Part shown: positions 58,401 through 64,000 of the stretch, in pieces
Numbering within the stretch: the first letter of the stretch is position 1
How the letters are laid out: the number at the start of each line of letters is the position of its first letter
Source of the DNA: Spodoptera frugiperda
Lineage: Eukaryota > Arthropoda > Insecta > Lepidoptera > Noctuidae
Assembly (NCBI RefSeq): GCF_023101765.2
Contig: NC_064229.1
Coordinates: forward strand, 2,422,001-2,486,000
Reading direction: 5' to 3'
DNA length: 64,000 nt
Notes under the pieces: model-generated
The model's database searches: none
What the model was told of the DNA's origin: nothing
What the model saw: only the letters and a program-made list of their open reading frames with translations
Position numbers and translations under genes: made by a program

Positions 58401-60215
58401 GCGCCTCCACAACGACAAGCGCTCCTTGGAAAACGACTCCGGTATGTAAAATAAATAATTTACTGTTCACCTATTTTTAACTTCATATCTTGTAAATGTC
58501 TTAGTTTCTTCCCTTCTGGTGTGAAATAAAACCAGTGTCAATAACCTTCTAATGGTTTCACAGAGAGCGAGCGAAGCGCAACCCTCGAGCCCTTGCCTGA
58601 GGGCCGCGCCGACTGGAGGCCTGCCGTACTTCCCGACAGCGATGTCGTTAAGGCACTCGAAACTGTCGAAGGTAAGCTTAAATATCTTATCAGTCTTAAA
58701 GATATGGTGAAAAATAAAAAGGAACCAATTTTTACAGCAGTCATTTTATTTCCAGATGTACAACCGCAGAAAAAGGACAACAGAGTGCCTTGGAGAAAAA
58801 CCGAAGAAAACGAAGAAATGAGAAGGCTCAGAAGACAACGGTCACGACAACAGATAGAGTCACCACAACCGTTGATATCAATTCTAGAAGAACAAAAGAA
58901 ACTGCCCGATATAAAGGTCACTAGCGACAGAGAACCGAACACCGTCAGACAAGACAGGATAGAGAAATCGGACAGGGTAGAGATTGACTCAGATAACATC
59001 GAAACTCCACCAGCACAAAGAAAATTCAATTCATCCTTCAACCCTCCTCCAGAAAAAGAACCCTGCAGGAAATTCCAACCGTCCTTACCCACCCGATCCA
59101 ATCTCAGCGACAAAGCTTCTGCCGAAATGAAAGATCTCTGCCAAGAAATTTTGGGTGATGGTCAATTTGACAGATTTTCTGCCGCCAGGAGAACGAGGAG
59201 GTATAAGAGGAACACTGACTCTAATAGTTCCCCTGAAGAAGAAAAGAAACCTGAGCCGCCAGCACCAGAACTAATAGCGGAGACTCAAGTAATTAGACCT
59301 TCCAAATTAGAAGTTCAAGCATCATATAAAGTTGAAGCTCCGCAAGAAGTAGCAAAACCAATTGAAGCTAGTAAGGATGAAAAAGAAACTAGGTTGAAAC
59401 GGTGGCAGGATAGATTAAAGAGCCAAAGCACAGACAGAACGACCAAAGAAACAAAACCATATCTACGGATGAGGCGGCAGACTTCTATAAACCAGGAGGA
59501 CGTGCAGAAAGCGATTAGAGAACTCAAATCTCCTGCTGACCACCCTACTGGAGTCTGGTCGAGAGACGGATACAGAAAGTCTCTCAATACCCGAACTGAG
59601 AAGGCTCCAGAGAAGGTTCCAGAAAGGACGACCTCGCCAAGAATGTCGAAAGTCAAAAGTGAGCACGAATTGAATGATGAAGGGTTTGAAGAAACCCAGA
59701 GTCTGAATTCAGAGAGTGCATCCCAGGGTGCTTCCTCGGGCTGTAACGTGGAGTGTGAGTCACCTGTGCCGAAAATCTCCAAGTCCCCAGTTCCCAAATT
59801 GGGACAACCAAAGAAGATAGCTACCAAAGAGACGAGGACGCCCCCTCGGACACCCATAGACCCAAAACGAACAAACCTAATTCCAAAACGGGCTAGTTCT
59901 TTAAGAGTGGAAAGGTCTACATCTAGGGCATCACTACGAAGCTCTAGGAGTTCTCTAAATAGTTCTACATCAGTATCGACGGTGAAGAGAGTGCCACCAG
60001 CACCTGTGAAGCCCACACCCAAGCCTGTACCGAAGCCTGTATCAAGGATGCCGGCGTCCCGGTCTTCTTCCAGCGGCAGCTCGGTAGGTGCTGCTAGGCC
60101 ACCTCTGAAGAATGTGAACAGCAGGCCAACCTCGGGCTTCATGAGGCCTACACAGGCTTCCAAAGGAAAGGTAGGCGTGACCACACAGCAGGTCTTGCGG
60201 GCAAGCGTTAAATAA
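46295..60215 (+). CDS. form3: INF2-class formin (Formin 3 / inverted formin-2-like), 22 internal and terminal exons plus a candidate leader exon
   Basis: Formins nucleate and elongate unbranched actin filaments as FH2 dimers that are fed by profilin-actin bound to the FH1 region; INF2-class members also sever filaments. Exons at 47022, 48315, 49663, 50202, 53765, 53997, 54309, 54569, 54883, 55163, 55405, 55732, 55994, 56275, 56577, 56848, 57374, 57662, 57926, 58326, 58564 and 58756 join in frame through GT/AG sites. With the leader at 46295 the coding sequence is 4428 nt (1475 aa). Domain order is partial DID (about 40-274), FH1 (about 300-340), FH2 (about 363-769), WH2/DAD-like motif (785-803), then a basic disordered tail. 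INF2-specific wording in the FH2 (LNVNIFLKQF) and the DAD place it with INF2/form3 rather than Diaphanous, DAAM, FHOD or FRL. The first half of the DID is missing, so the true 5' end is uncertain; exons 2-23 are secure. Confidence 0.93.
46734..46959. mobile_element. Short MITE with 24-nt perfect terminal inverted repeats
   Basis: The inverted repeats 46734-46757 and 46936-46959 (ACAGGGTGTAAGCGG... and complement) are perfect and extend to 27 nt if the flanking TAT/ATA is counted. A TA target flank would fit Tc1/mariner-type mobilisation. It sits 62 bases before exon 2. Confidence 0.82.
47022..47130 (+). CDS. form3: form3 exon 2 (DID/armadillo)
   Basis: Acceptor TTCTTGCAG, donor CAG|GTAATA; 1 base + 36 codons. 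It encodes EVMESRVGLDYIVEH and onward, matching the INF2 DID helix that reads VMxSRxGxxYI. It contains an in-frame ATG at 47029 that could serve as an internal start. Confidence 0.9.
47150..47351 (+). mobile_element. 3' end of a LINE in formin intron 2 (ORF2 C-terminus, 3' UTR, poly-A)
   Basis: The frame at 47154-47282 reads REWNSLPESVFPDGYNLGVF and then KARVNRLLMGRRAPS-stop, the typical C-terminus of jockey/CR1-group ORF2. It is followed by a short 3' UTR (CATCACTTACCATCAGGCGA) and a run of A at 47338-47351. It starts 20 bases after the exon 2 donor. Confidence 0.82.
47369..47698. mobile_element. Long foldback MITE in formin intron 2
   Basis: Arms of about 100 nt at 47369-47469 and 47599-47698 are near-perfect reverse complements (ACTAGAATTGGAAC at the tip; GGCACTGTTGCAAGCGCCAT inside), around a 129-base spacer. 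Confidence 0.85.
47728..47978 (-). repeat. tRNA-derived SINE (family C), formin intron 2
   Basis: The minus strand begins GACTGCCTCGTTGGCCGAGT, a tRNA-like head, with B box GGTTCGATTCCCGAG; the body contains the CGGTTTTTCGAAAATTTCTC segment and ends near GTGGCATTACC. Confidence 0.8.
48090..48282 (-). repeat. tRNA-derived SINE (family B), full length, formin intron 2
   Basis: This is the best-preserved copy: minus-strand head GACTGCACGGTTGGCGCGAT, B box GGGTTCGATTCCC, body and terminal TGTGGGGCAACGTT. It ends 33 bases before exon 3. Confidence 0.82.
48315..48395 (+). CDS. form3: form3 exon 3 (DID/armadillo)
   Basis: Acceptor GTCCACAG, donor AAG|GTGAGT; 27 codons, phase 0 on both sides. It encodes VFELLSALCVYNADGYARA, a signature segment of INF2/form3-type GBD domains. 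Confidence 0.95.
49212..49630 (-). pseudogene. C-terminal fragment of an R1-clade-like LINE ORF2
   Basis: On the minus strand the frame reads FEEWLERRHGVLTYRLTQVL, TGHGSFGRFLFLIGREE, then the CCHC-like knuckle CHHCEDRPEDTVEHTVAVC and CPAWAEHR, the C-terminal zinc knuckle of R1/TRAS-type ORF2, with a stop at 49212-49214. It is 5' truncated near 49630, about 32 bases from exon 4. Confidence 0.82.
49663..49822 (+). CDS. form3: form3 exon 4 (DID/armadillo)
   Basis: Acceptor TTGTTTCAG, donor TTG|GTAAGT; 53 codons + 1 base. It encodes YRLSVVVEEL ... RIRVRNEFI, the formin GBD/FH3 helix ending in the conserved RNEFIG. Both flanks carry LINE fragments within about 35 bases. Confidence 0.95.
49826..49911 (+). 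mobile_element. 3' tail of the same LINE family at the exon 4 donor
   Basis: GTGCTTCATTGTAAGCCGCA, TACTTACCATCAGGCGC, AACGTCGACCCATC and an A run match the tail at 47270-47351. The match begins within the exon 4 splice donor region. Confidence 0.75.
49958..50095. repeat. Family F repeat in formin intron 4
   Basis: GAGTGCGTTCGGCGCTTTGA and the partial complement AATCAAGACTACTGAACGCG, then GTTAAACGTAAAGCAAACTC, as at 4775-4905. Confidence 0.55.
50202..50235 (+). CDS. form3: form3 exon 5 (34-nt small exon, DID)
   Basis: Acceptor TGTTTACAG, donor AAG|GTAAGC. It encodes G-LGLLPTLNNL-R, the conserved segment that follows RNEFIG. It is easily missed by gene finders because of its size, but phases on both sides (2 bases in, 2 bases out) require it. 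Confidence 0.92.
50859..51145 (+). repeat. Family A non-autonomous element in formin intron 5
   Basis: It matches the 44030 element from GATGGTAAGCAATCACCGCC to GGCTCTCCCACACTT; the first 30 bases are diverged and an internal deletion removes most of the CTCACTCACACAACG block. Confidence 0.78.
51838..51938 (-). repeat. Family A fragment, head only
   Basis: Read on the minus strand it gives ATGGAAAAGGTGGC, then GAGCAGACGGGACACC and CGCCGCCTATGGACACCCGC, the head of family A, preceded by a T run. Confidence 0.6.
53765..53903 (+). CDS. form3: form3 exon 6 (DID to dimerisation region)
   Basis: Acceptor TTTTCCAG, donor CAG|GTAAAC; 1 base + 46 codons. It encodes HPDLGVQLDVFEEQ followed by an acidic stretch and SHLDVFYAILKQ, in register with INF2. 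Confidence 0.95.
53997..54176 (+). CDS. form3: form3 exon 7 (end of N-terminal regulatory region)
   Basis: Acceptor CCTCTTTCAG, donor CAG|GTTCGT; 60 codons. It encodes IPFLSILQHLLRIDP and WDTAETLVHRATLLE, helices of the armadillo/dimerisation region preceding FH1. Confidence 0.95.
54309..54420 (+). CDS. form3: form3 exon 8 (linker and first FH1 proline run)
   Basis: Acceptor CATTTCAG, donor CAG|GTAAGC; 37 codons + 1 base. It has a Cys pair (GCTCQH) and ends in eight consecutive prolines, the first profilin-binding tract of FH1. The following 148-base intron has no stop in the exon frame, but its length is not a multiple of three. Confidence 0.93.
54569..54759 (+). CDS. form3: form3 exon 9 (FH1 and start of FH2)
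   Basis: Acceptor TGTTCCAG, donor AAA|GTAAGT; 2 bases + 63 codons. It carries several PPPPP tracts separated by Gly/Ala/Leu (FH1, which binds profilin), then MKTINWNKIPNNK, the conserved lasso Trp region opening FH2. The FH1 is short compared with vertebrate INF2. Confidence 0.95.
54883..54987 (+). CDS. form3: form3 exon 10 (FH2 lasso/linker)
   Basis: Acceptor TTTTCCAG, donor CAG|GTTAGT; 35 codons. It encodes NNIWSLVASSH and DWTEIEGLFCQQ, the FH2 lasso-to-linker segment. Confidence 0.95.
55163..55323 (+). CDS. form3: form3 exon 11 (FH2 knob, INF2-type signature)
   Basis: Acceptor TCTTTCAG, donor AGGAG|GTAAAA; 53 codons + 2 bases. After a Ser/Gly-rich linker it encodes EITLLDGKRSLNVNIFLKQF, the segment most diagnostic of INF2-class formins; the Ile is the position needed for actin binding in other FH2 domains. 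Confidence 0.96.
55405..55593 (+). CDS. form3: form3 exon 12 (FH2)
   Basis: Acceptor TTATTACAG, donor CAA|GTAAGT; 1 base + 62 codons + 2 bases. It encodes SNEDIIQLIREG, LRGLLKILPE and KLGTAEKFLLQLIQ, the helical FH2 core. Confidence 0.96.
55732..55858 (+). CDS. form3: form3 exon 13 (FH2)
   Basis: Acceptor TTTTTTACAG, donor CAG|GTAATA; 1 base + 42 codons. It encodes YKLRIECMLLKEEW and AINAILVAGDDLMSSRALQ. Confidence 0.96.
55994..56146 (+). CDS. form3: form3 exon 14 (FH2 signature motif)
   Basis: Acceptor CTTTCTAG, donor ATG|GTAAGT; 51 codons. It encodes GNFLNAGGYAGGAAGVKLSS followed by LQKLPDIRANK, the most conserved FH2 motif. The usual aromatic after the last Gly is Val here. The Lys of LQKL fits the actin-contacting lysine of other FH2 domains (inference). 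Confidence 0.97.
56275..56472 (+). CDS. form3: form3 exon 15 (FH2 post domain, helical)
   Basis: Acceptor CCCAAACAG, donor CAG|GTTAGT; 66 codons. It encodes long amphipathic helices, including VEQLHNEIKTLANRIQGLKK, of the FH2 post/coiled-coil region. Confidence 0.95.
56577..56699 (+). CDS. form3: form3 exon 16 (FH2 C-terminal)
   Basis: Acceptor TTATTCTAG, donor AAG|GTAAGA; 41 codons. It encodes a helix then LAEFFCEDPVSFKLEECF, matching the INF2 segment LADYLCED. Confidence 0.95.
56848..56974 (+). CDS. form3: form3 exon 17 (end of FH2, basic helix)
   Basis: Acceptor TATTTCCAG, donor ACCG|GTAAGC; 42 codons + 1 base. It encodes LFVWFCSKFRSAVSDN followed by an Arg/Ala/Glu-rich basic helix typical of the formin C-terminal coiled coil. 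Confidence 0.95.
57105..57300 (-). repeat. Degraded retroposon in formin intron 17
   Basis: CTATAGCCTTTGTCGATAAA, CAAATCGGACCAGTAGTTCC and CAAACAAACAAACTCTTCAG, then TTACAATATTAGTATA, the minus-orientation order of the same repeat type. Confidence 0.55.
57374..57502 (+). CDS. form3: form3 exon 18 (WH2/DAD-like autoregulatory motif)
   Basis: Acceptor AATGCAG, donor CCTG|GTCAGT. It encodes LMESLLLDIRNGLGRRSLR, which fits the INF2 diaphanous autoregulatory domain that overlaps an actin-monomer-binding WH2: hydrophobics LL..I, then a basic cluster. In INF2 this segment contacts the DID, so it is the partner of exons 2-7. Confidence 0.9.
57662..57799 (+). CDS. form3: form3 exon 19 (C-terminal tail)
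   Basis: Acceptor TTCTTCCAG, donor CTCG|GTAAGA. It encodes TGSLRRRSRASPGDDEEGLL and EFLRHSSP; basic then acidic, probably disordered. Confidence 0.88.
57926..58094 (+). CDS. form3: form3 exon 20 (Pro/Ala-rich tail)
   Basis: Acceptor CTTGTTCAG, donor CCCAA|GTATGT. Very GC-rich, encoding Arg-rich then Pro/Ala/Ser-rich low-complexity sequence (PSPRAPHAPSTPTPPAPVSP). Confidence 0.85.
58326..58441 (+). CDS. form3: form3 exon 21 (tail)
   Basis: Acceptor GTGTGTAG, donor TCCG|GTATGT. It encodes EWRQKIESWLRASSQEDARP and then an Arg-rich stretch; phases agree with exons 20 and 22. Confidence 0.87.
58564..58671 (+). CDS. form3: form3 exon 22 (tail)
   Basis: Acceptor GTTTCACAG, donor GAAG|GTAAGC. It encodes ATLEPLPEGRADWRPAVLPD followed by VVKALETVE. 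The following 84-base intron is open in frame. Confidence 0.87.
58756..60215 (+). CDS. form3: form3 terminal exon 23 (long basic Ser/Pro-rich tail and stop)
   Basis: Acceptor TATTTCCAG, then 485 codons to TAA at 60213-60215. It starts with a charged helix (RRLRRQRSRQQ). Later parts are disordered, with many SP/TP sites, Ser/Arg-rich blocks (STSRASLRSSRSSLNSSTS) and PKPVPKPVS repeats. The basic Ser-rich character would suit microtubule or membrane association (inference); no folded domain is recognised. The long antisense ORFs here are shadows. Confidence 0.92.
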
Positions 60216-60424
60216 GTGCTATTACTGCTAACCTTAGAAGATCTGTCAGTAACGAATGCCTCTGACAGGTCGTCTTTGTGTTCTGGTGCTAATTCGAATT
60301 AAAGTATTGAAAGACAAAAAGTCAGGACCAAACAATTACCGCGTGAAGTATTGAAACAGGTGAAAAAACTAAAAAAAAATGGTTGTAATTTTATTGCATG
60401 TATGTTTTCTTTAACATATTATAA

Positions 60425-60510
60425 AACTAGCTTTTGCCCGCGACTTCGTTCGCGTGGAATAGTGACTTCCGGCAAATTTTTGGTTTTAACCACATAGTTC
60501 CCATAGCTAT
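60425..60510 (-). repeat. Retroposon head with GATGAT microsatellite downstream
   Basis: AAACTAGCTTTTGCCCGCGA and CTTCGTTCGCGTGGAATAGT mark the head of the common insect repeat in minus orientation; a GAT trinucleotide run follows at 60515-60540. Confidence 0.6.
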
Positions 60511-61203
60511 AGGCTGATGATGATGATGATGATGATGAGTTCCCGATCTCGCGGGATCTTTTCAAAAATGAGATGTGGAAGATATTCCAGGGAACTCTTC
60601 AAAAATCAACATAATGAGCTCTGCGTTTGATTTTAATAGATGTATACTCACTTAGGGCATTGAAAAAATAGTTTAAAAACGGACTTTAACTAAAGAAATA
60701 TTATAATCTTTCCGAACTTAAGATGAAAACTAACTTAAAACTAAAGAAAGCTACGAATTACGAATTTATAACAATTAAAAAAGAAATTATATTAGAACCT
60801 TTCCTTTATGCTATAATAACCAAGCTTAAACTAAATAATTTAAAAGAAACGACTTAAATCTAATCTAATTAATTTATAAATTAGACTTACAATTTTATTA
60901 AAAAAACTAACTACAGTAACTACTATTAATCGATATCAAACTAAACCTACGTTAAAAAGTTTAACCAGAAAACCAGGAAAACCCAACAAATAAACTTATT
61001 AATTGACAAATACAACGAAACCAATTTAGAACATACGAAACAGCAGGACCACTACAGACAAATAATCATACGACTGATAATACACATTTTCTACAATAGT
61101 ACCGAAGCGCTCGGCCGATACCCAACCAAATAATTGTAACAAAACCATAGCGCAATCTATTTCGATCCCAACGCCATCTATCGAGGATAAAGACAACTTG
61201 GAT

Positions 61204-61500
61204 TATTTATTTATACTCCGTTCGGGCATTTTCTTTGTACTAAAAGTTTAATTATATTGATATAATTTTTTTCATACCTTTTTACTATTTGTTAACTTTT
61301 TTCGATGAATTAAAACAATAACATGAACCGAAGTCGTGTAACGATCGACATAGAATTATCTATACTCCGTTAGAGCGTTTTCTTTGTACTAAAAGTTGTA
61401 TTATGTTATATTTTTCATTGCTTTTTACTATTTTGTAAAAACAAATTTCCAATGAATTAAAACAATAACATGAACTGAACAATTGTAATTACACCATTGC
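61204..61500 (+). repeat. Diverged tandem duplication, period about 151 bp
   Basis: TATACTCCGTTCGGGCATTT at 61212 recurs as TATACTCCGTTAGAGCGTTT at 61363; both are followed by TCTTTGTACTAAAAGTT and later ATTAAAACAATAACATGAAC. Confidence 0.7.
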
Positions 61501-61508
61501 GCGATCAA

Positions 61509-61591
61509 CGCCATCTATCTACGGAGTATAGGAACAGCCCGACATTGTTCAATTCCGTACTATAAGTACGAAATTGAACAATAGATGGCGC
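61509..61591. repeat. Nested inverted repeat with CGCCATCTAT ends
   Basis: CGCCATCTAT at 61509 and ATAGATGGCG at 61581 enclose an inner hairpin ATTGTTCAATT...AATTGAACAAT at 61544-61582. Confidence 0.6.
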
Positions 61592-61617
61592 TATATGTCC
61601 GGAATAAATTAATTTTC

Positions 61618-61950
61618 TATTTTTTTTTTATTTTTATTTATTTTTATTTTATTTTCATTTTATTTTTATTTTATTTTTATTTTATTTTTATTTTATTTTT
61701 ATTTTATTTTTATTTTATTTTTATTTTTATTTTATTTTTATTTTATTTTTATTTTATTTTTATTTTATTTTTATTTTATTTTTATTTTATTTTTATTTTA
61801 TTTTTATTTTATTTTTATTTTATTTTTATTTTATTTTTATTTTATTTTTATTTTTATTTTATTTTTATTTTATTTTTATTTTATTTTTATTTTATTTTAT
61901 TTTTATTTTATTTTTATTTTATTTTTATTTTATTTTTATTTTCTTTCTAA
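61618..61950 (+). repeat. 11-bp microsatellite array (TTTTATTTTTA)n
   Basis: About 330 bases of a T5-A-T4-A unit with a few 6-base (TTTTTA) insertions and one 5-base variation. The 121-aa Phe/Tyr/Ile frame over it is a repeat artefact. Confidence 0.95.
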
Positions 61951-61951
61951 G

Positions 61952-62192
61952 GTTCTAAACTATATCTGCACCAAATTTCAACCAAATCCGTCAAATAGTT
62001 GCGGAGATTAATGGTATAAGCATTAAGCATAGAATGTTCGACGTGATTCTTTAATTTGACATAACTTTTTTATTTATGAACCGATTGACATGAAACAAAC
62101 ACTAAATGTAAATTTAAGCATCCCACAATATATTCGTGAAAACCGCATCCAACTCGGATCAGCCGTTTCTGAGATTAGCGCGCACAGACGAA
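61952..62192 (-). repeat. Retroposon middle/tail beyond the microsatellite
   Basis: GGTTCTAAACTATATCTGCA, CCAAATTTCAACCAAATCCG, TAGTTGCGGAGATTA and later AACTCGGATCAGCCGTTTCT, the part that normally follows the head seen at 60425-60510. Confidence 0.6.
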
Positions 62193-62256
62193 CAGACAAA
62201 CAGACAAACAGACAAACAGACAAACAGACAAACAGACAAACAGACAAACAGACAAA
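62193..62256 (+). repeat. CAGACAAA tandem repeat
   Basis: Eight near-perfect copies of the 8-base unit; the usual microsatellite end of this retroposon. Confidence 0.9.
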
Positions 62257-62456
62257 AAAAAGTTAATTACATTTTTGGGTTCGACATCGACATAACAATA
62301 ACCCCTGCTATTTTTTTTATTTTTATTTTCAATGTACAGACAGCACTTTTCTACGATTTTATTATATGTATAGATGTTTAGTTTCGTCGCGGTAATGTAG
62401 ATGTGAGTGAGGATCGAGTGCCTTGTCTTCTGACCAGACTTGTTAGTATTAATTTA

Positions 62457-62491
62457 AATAAAATACAAAAAAATATTAATCTTTAAATAAA
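62457..62491 (+). terminator. Candidate polyadenylation signals
   Basis: AATAAA occurs at 62457-62462 and 62486-62491, about 2.25 kb after the formin stop. Use is uncertain, because the intervening sequence is mostly repeats and an earlier, non-canonical site could be used. Confidence 0.25.
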
Positions 62492-63572
62492 CAGGTAATT
62501 ATTGGAAACTTCAGATTGTATTAGGCGCTAGAATCTCAACTGTTACAAAATCTGAAGTCTTCAATGACTGATTATTTTATTTTATTATAAGTTTTATTAC
62601 TAGATCTGTTTACAAAGAACGTCGTCATACGTAACGAGCCCGTACGTAATTATTATTATTATAATAATATTATGTTTTATTTAATTTAATAAAAAATAAA
62701 AATTCAATGAATGTGCCACGAGATAGTACGGGTATTTTATTTAAATTACCATTTTTATTAAATTAATTTAAGGGCATCGCCGTGATAACAATTTTTGGAA
62801 ATTCGCAATAATAAACGAAATTGTAATTTTCCTAAAACTGTTTGGTATTTCTTGAAAGATTGTGAAGCGTATATTTTATTTTTTTATTAAAGTTATAGCT
62901 ATCCTTAGCCAACTTACTCAGTCGCAGTAAGTGAAAAAGAGATAGCACTGTCCGGCAGCAGGCTCCCAATCATGAAAGAGAATACTAAACAGTTTTCGGA
63001 AAAAATAAACTTAATAAAATTCCCAGTGTGTATGTAACTTAGTAATTAAAAAAAAATATATTGAAAATTTCCACAAATTGCACCGGAAGCATCCCATTTA
63101 TCGAAGTCATTTTTTTATTGAATTATTATATATAGTATACTAATATAAATATTATATAGAGTTAAGTAAATAAGTATAATAGACATTTTTTAATTCAAAG
63201 AAGCGCAGATGGTGAAAATGATCTGATTTTTATAATTATACCCAATAGATCTTGATCAAAGGGACACATTGTCACAAAATATAATGTAAAATAATTTTAA
63301 GGCTTTAACCCAATATTTTATTGTACGTGTTTAAACTAAACGATATACAATAAATTGACATACATACAACATACAAATTGTTATTTTATTTAACCCTTAG
63401 TTACAATAACATGATTTTGGTACCTCCAAAATGTAGAACATAAAACCTTACCTAGAAACTAAAAGGAAAACACCATTTATAATCTAGAAATAAATACATT
63501 ACAGAACATAGGAACTCCTTTCCATTTTTATAATAATTATCGTGAGAGATACTAAAGCAACTAAAAATCGCG

Positions 63573-63745
63573 GTTTACTCACGTACATTAATGGAGAAAT
63601 GCTCTAATAGTTTCGAGTCACAGAGGGATTCAAAACTAGGACACAGGGGGGACGTCGCCACGTCTGCGCACGCTGCTCGTGATGACGAGCCCCTCTATGA
63701 CTCGAAACTAGTAGAGCTTTCCTCCATTAATGTACGTAAGTAAAC
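63573..63745. mobile_element. Foldback element, imperfect arms, related to the 33800 element
   Basis: Arms 63573-63627 and 63692-63745 are imperfect reverse complements beginning GTTTACTCACGTAC; the shared sub-blocks TTACTCACGTA and TAGTTTC(A/G)AG also occur in the arms of the 33800 element. Confidence 0.78.
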
Positions 63746-63827
63746 TGTGACTTCTGGTTATCTCCTTTCCATGATTATTGTTGAACACCAATCATAATAA
63801 CAAAGATGCAACTACCCCTACAGTCTT

Positions 63828-64000
63828 TTAAAACCCTTGATTACATTCCACCTCTTCCATCGTGCTTATATCCTGGTACTCCTGGTGATCAAAGGATCCC
63901 AGCGTCCACCAGTTCAATAACCAGCTCTGTCATCTTACGGCTGCAAGCTGCACTGTTTGTCTGCACCGGTTGGACACGCGATGTTGATGATGACTCGCTA
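63828..64000 (-). pseudogene. Possible C-terminal coding segment of a neighbouring gene, reading frame broken or spliced
   Basis: Minus strand from the window edge reads SESSSTSRVQPVQTNSAACS then RKMTELVIELVDAG before a TGA. One frame over, the same stretch continues GSFDHQEYQDISTMEEVECN then QGF and TAA at 63828-63830. Both pieces look codon-like but not in one frame, so a frameshift, a missed intron or chance remain. The product is not recognised. Confidence 0.3.

Larger units (their letters stand above)
60216..63572 (+). other. Formin 3' UTR or 3' flank
   Basis: It is mostly repeat material (60425-62256), then AT-rich sequence. No further coding sequence is seen on either strand up to the foldback element. 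Confidence 0.6.

Noticed and set aside
58538..60184. Antisense ORFs of 191 and 289 codons
   Set aside because: Shadows of the long formin terminal exon; the plus strand has consistent splicing and homology.
61585..61950. 121-codon Phe/Tyr/Ile-rich ORF
   Set aside because: Translation of the 11-bp T-rich microsatellite.
62193..62256. CRISPR-like regular repeats
   Set aside because: Units are 8 bp with no spacers: a microsatellite in a eukaryotic genome.

Overview
This window is nuclear DNA from an insect, most likely a moth of the noctuid type. It is AT-rich, has short spliced exons in long introns, and carries many repeats of a kind known from moth genomes: tRNA-derived SINEs in both orientations, foldback elements, fragments of jockey-, R1- and RTE-like LINEs, and retroposon-like pieces with the ACTGAACGGATTTTGATG core. 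The order assignment rests on recognising these repeat types and on the protein; no database search was possible.

The only clearly recognisable host gene lies on the plus strand from about 47.0 to 60.2 kb. It encodes a formin of the INF2 class, which in Drosophila is Formin 3 (form3). I could place 22 exons with canonical splice sites and consistent phases. They encode the C-terminal half of the regulatory armadillo domain (GBD/DID), a short proline-rich FH1, a complete FH2 actin-assembly domain, an INF2-like WH2/DAD motif, and a long basic Ser/Pro-rich tail ending at a TAA at 60213-60215. The first half of the DID was not found. Two short ATG-initiated candidate leader exons (3212-3309 and 46295-46413) both end in the phase required by exon 2. 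They are best read as possible alternative first exons, with the canonical 5' exons perhaps upstream of the window.

Layout: 1-43 kb is repeat-littered non-coding DNA, probably intron and/or upstream region of the formin, with a TATA-containing candidate promoter at about 3.03 kb, an orphan 43-codon exon-like ORF at 23.4 kb, a GC-rich patch at 27.6 kb, a 639-bp element with a 24-bp target duplication at 39.2 kb, and a perfect 68-nt foldback at 33.8 kb. From 43.0 to 45.05 kb lies a 5'-truncated LINE reverse transcriptase interrupted by a 296-bp element with an 8-bp target duplication. From 46.3 to 60.2 kb is the formin gene, whose first introns are packed with transposon pieces, some touching splice sites. 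From 60.2 to 64 kb is 3' flank or 3' UTR with an 11-bp microsatellite expansion, a second foldback element, and a weak minus-strand coding signal at the right edge that may be the end of a neighbouring gene.
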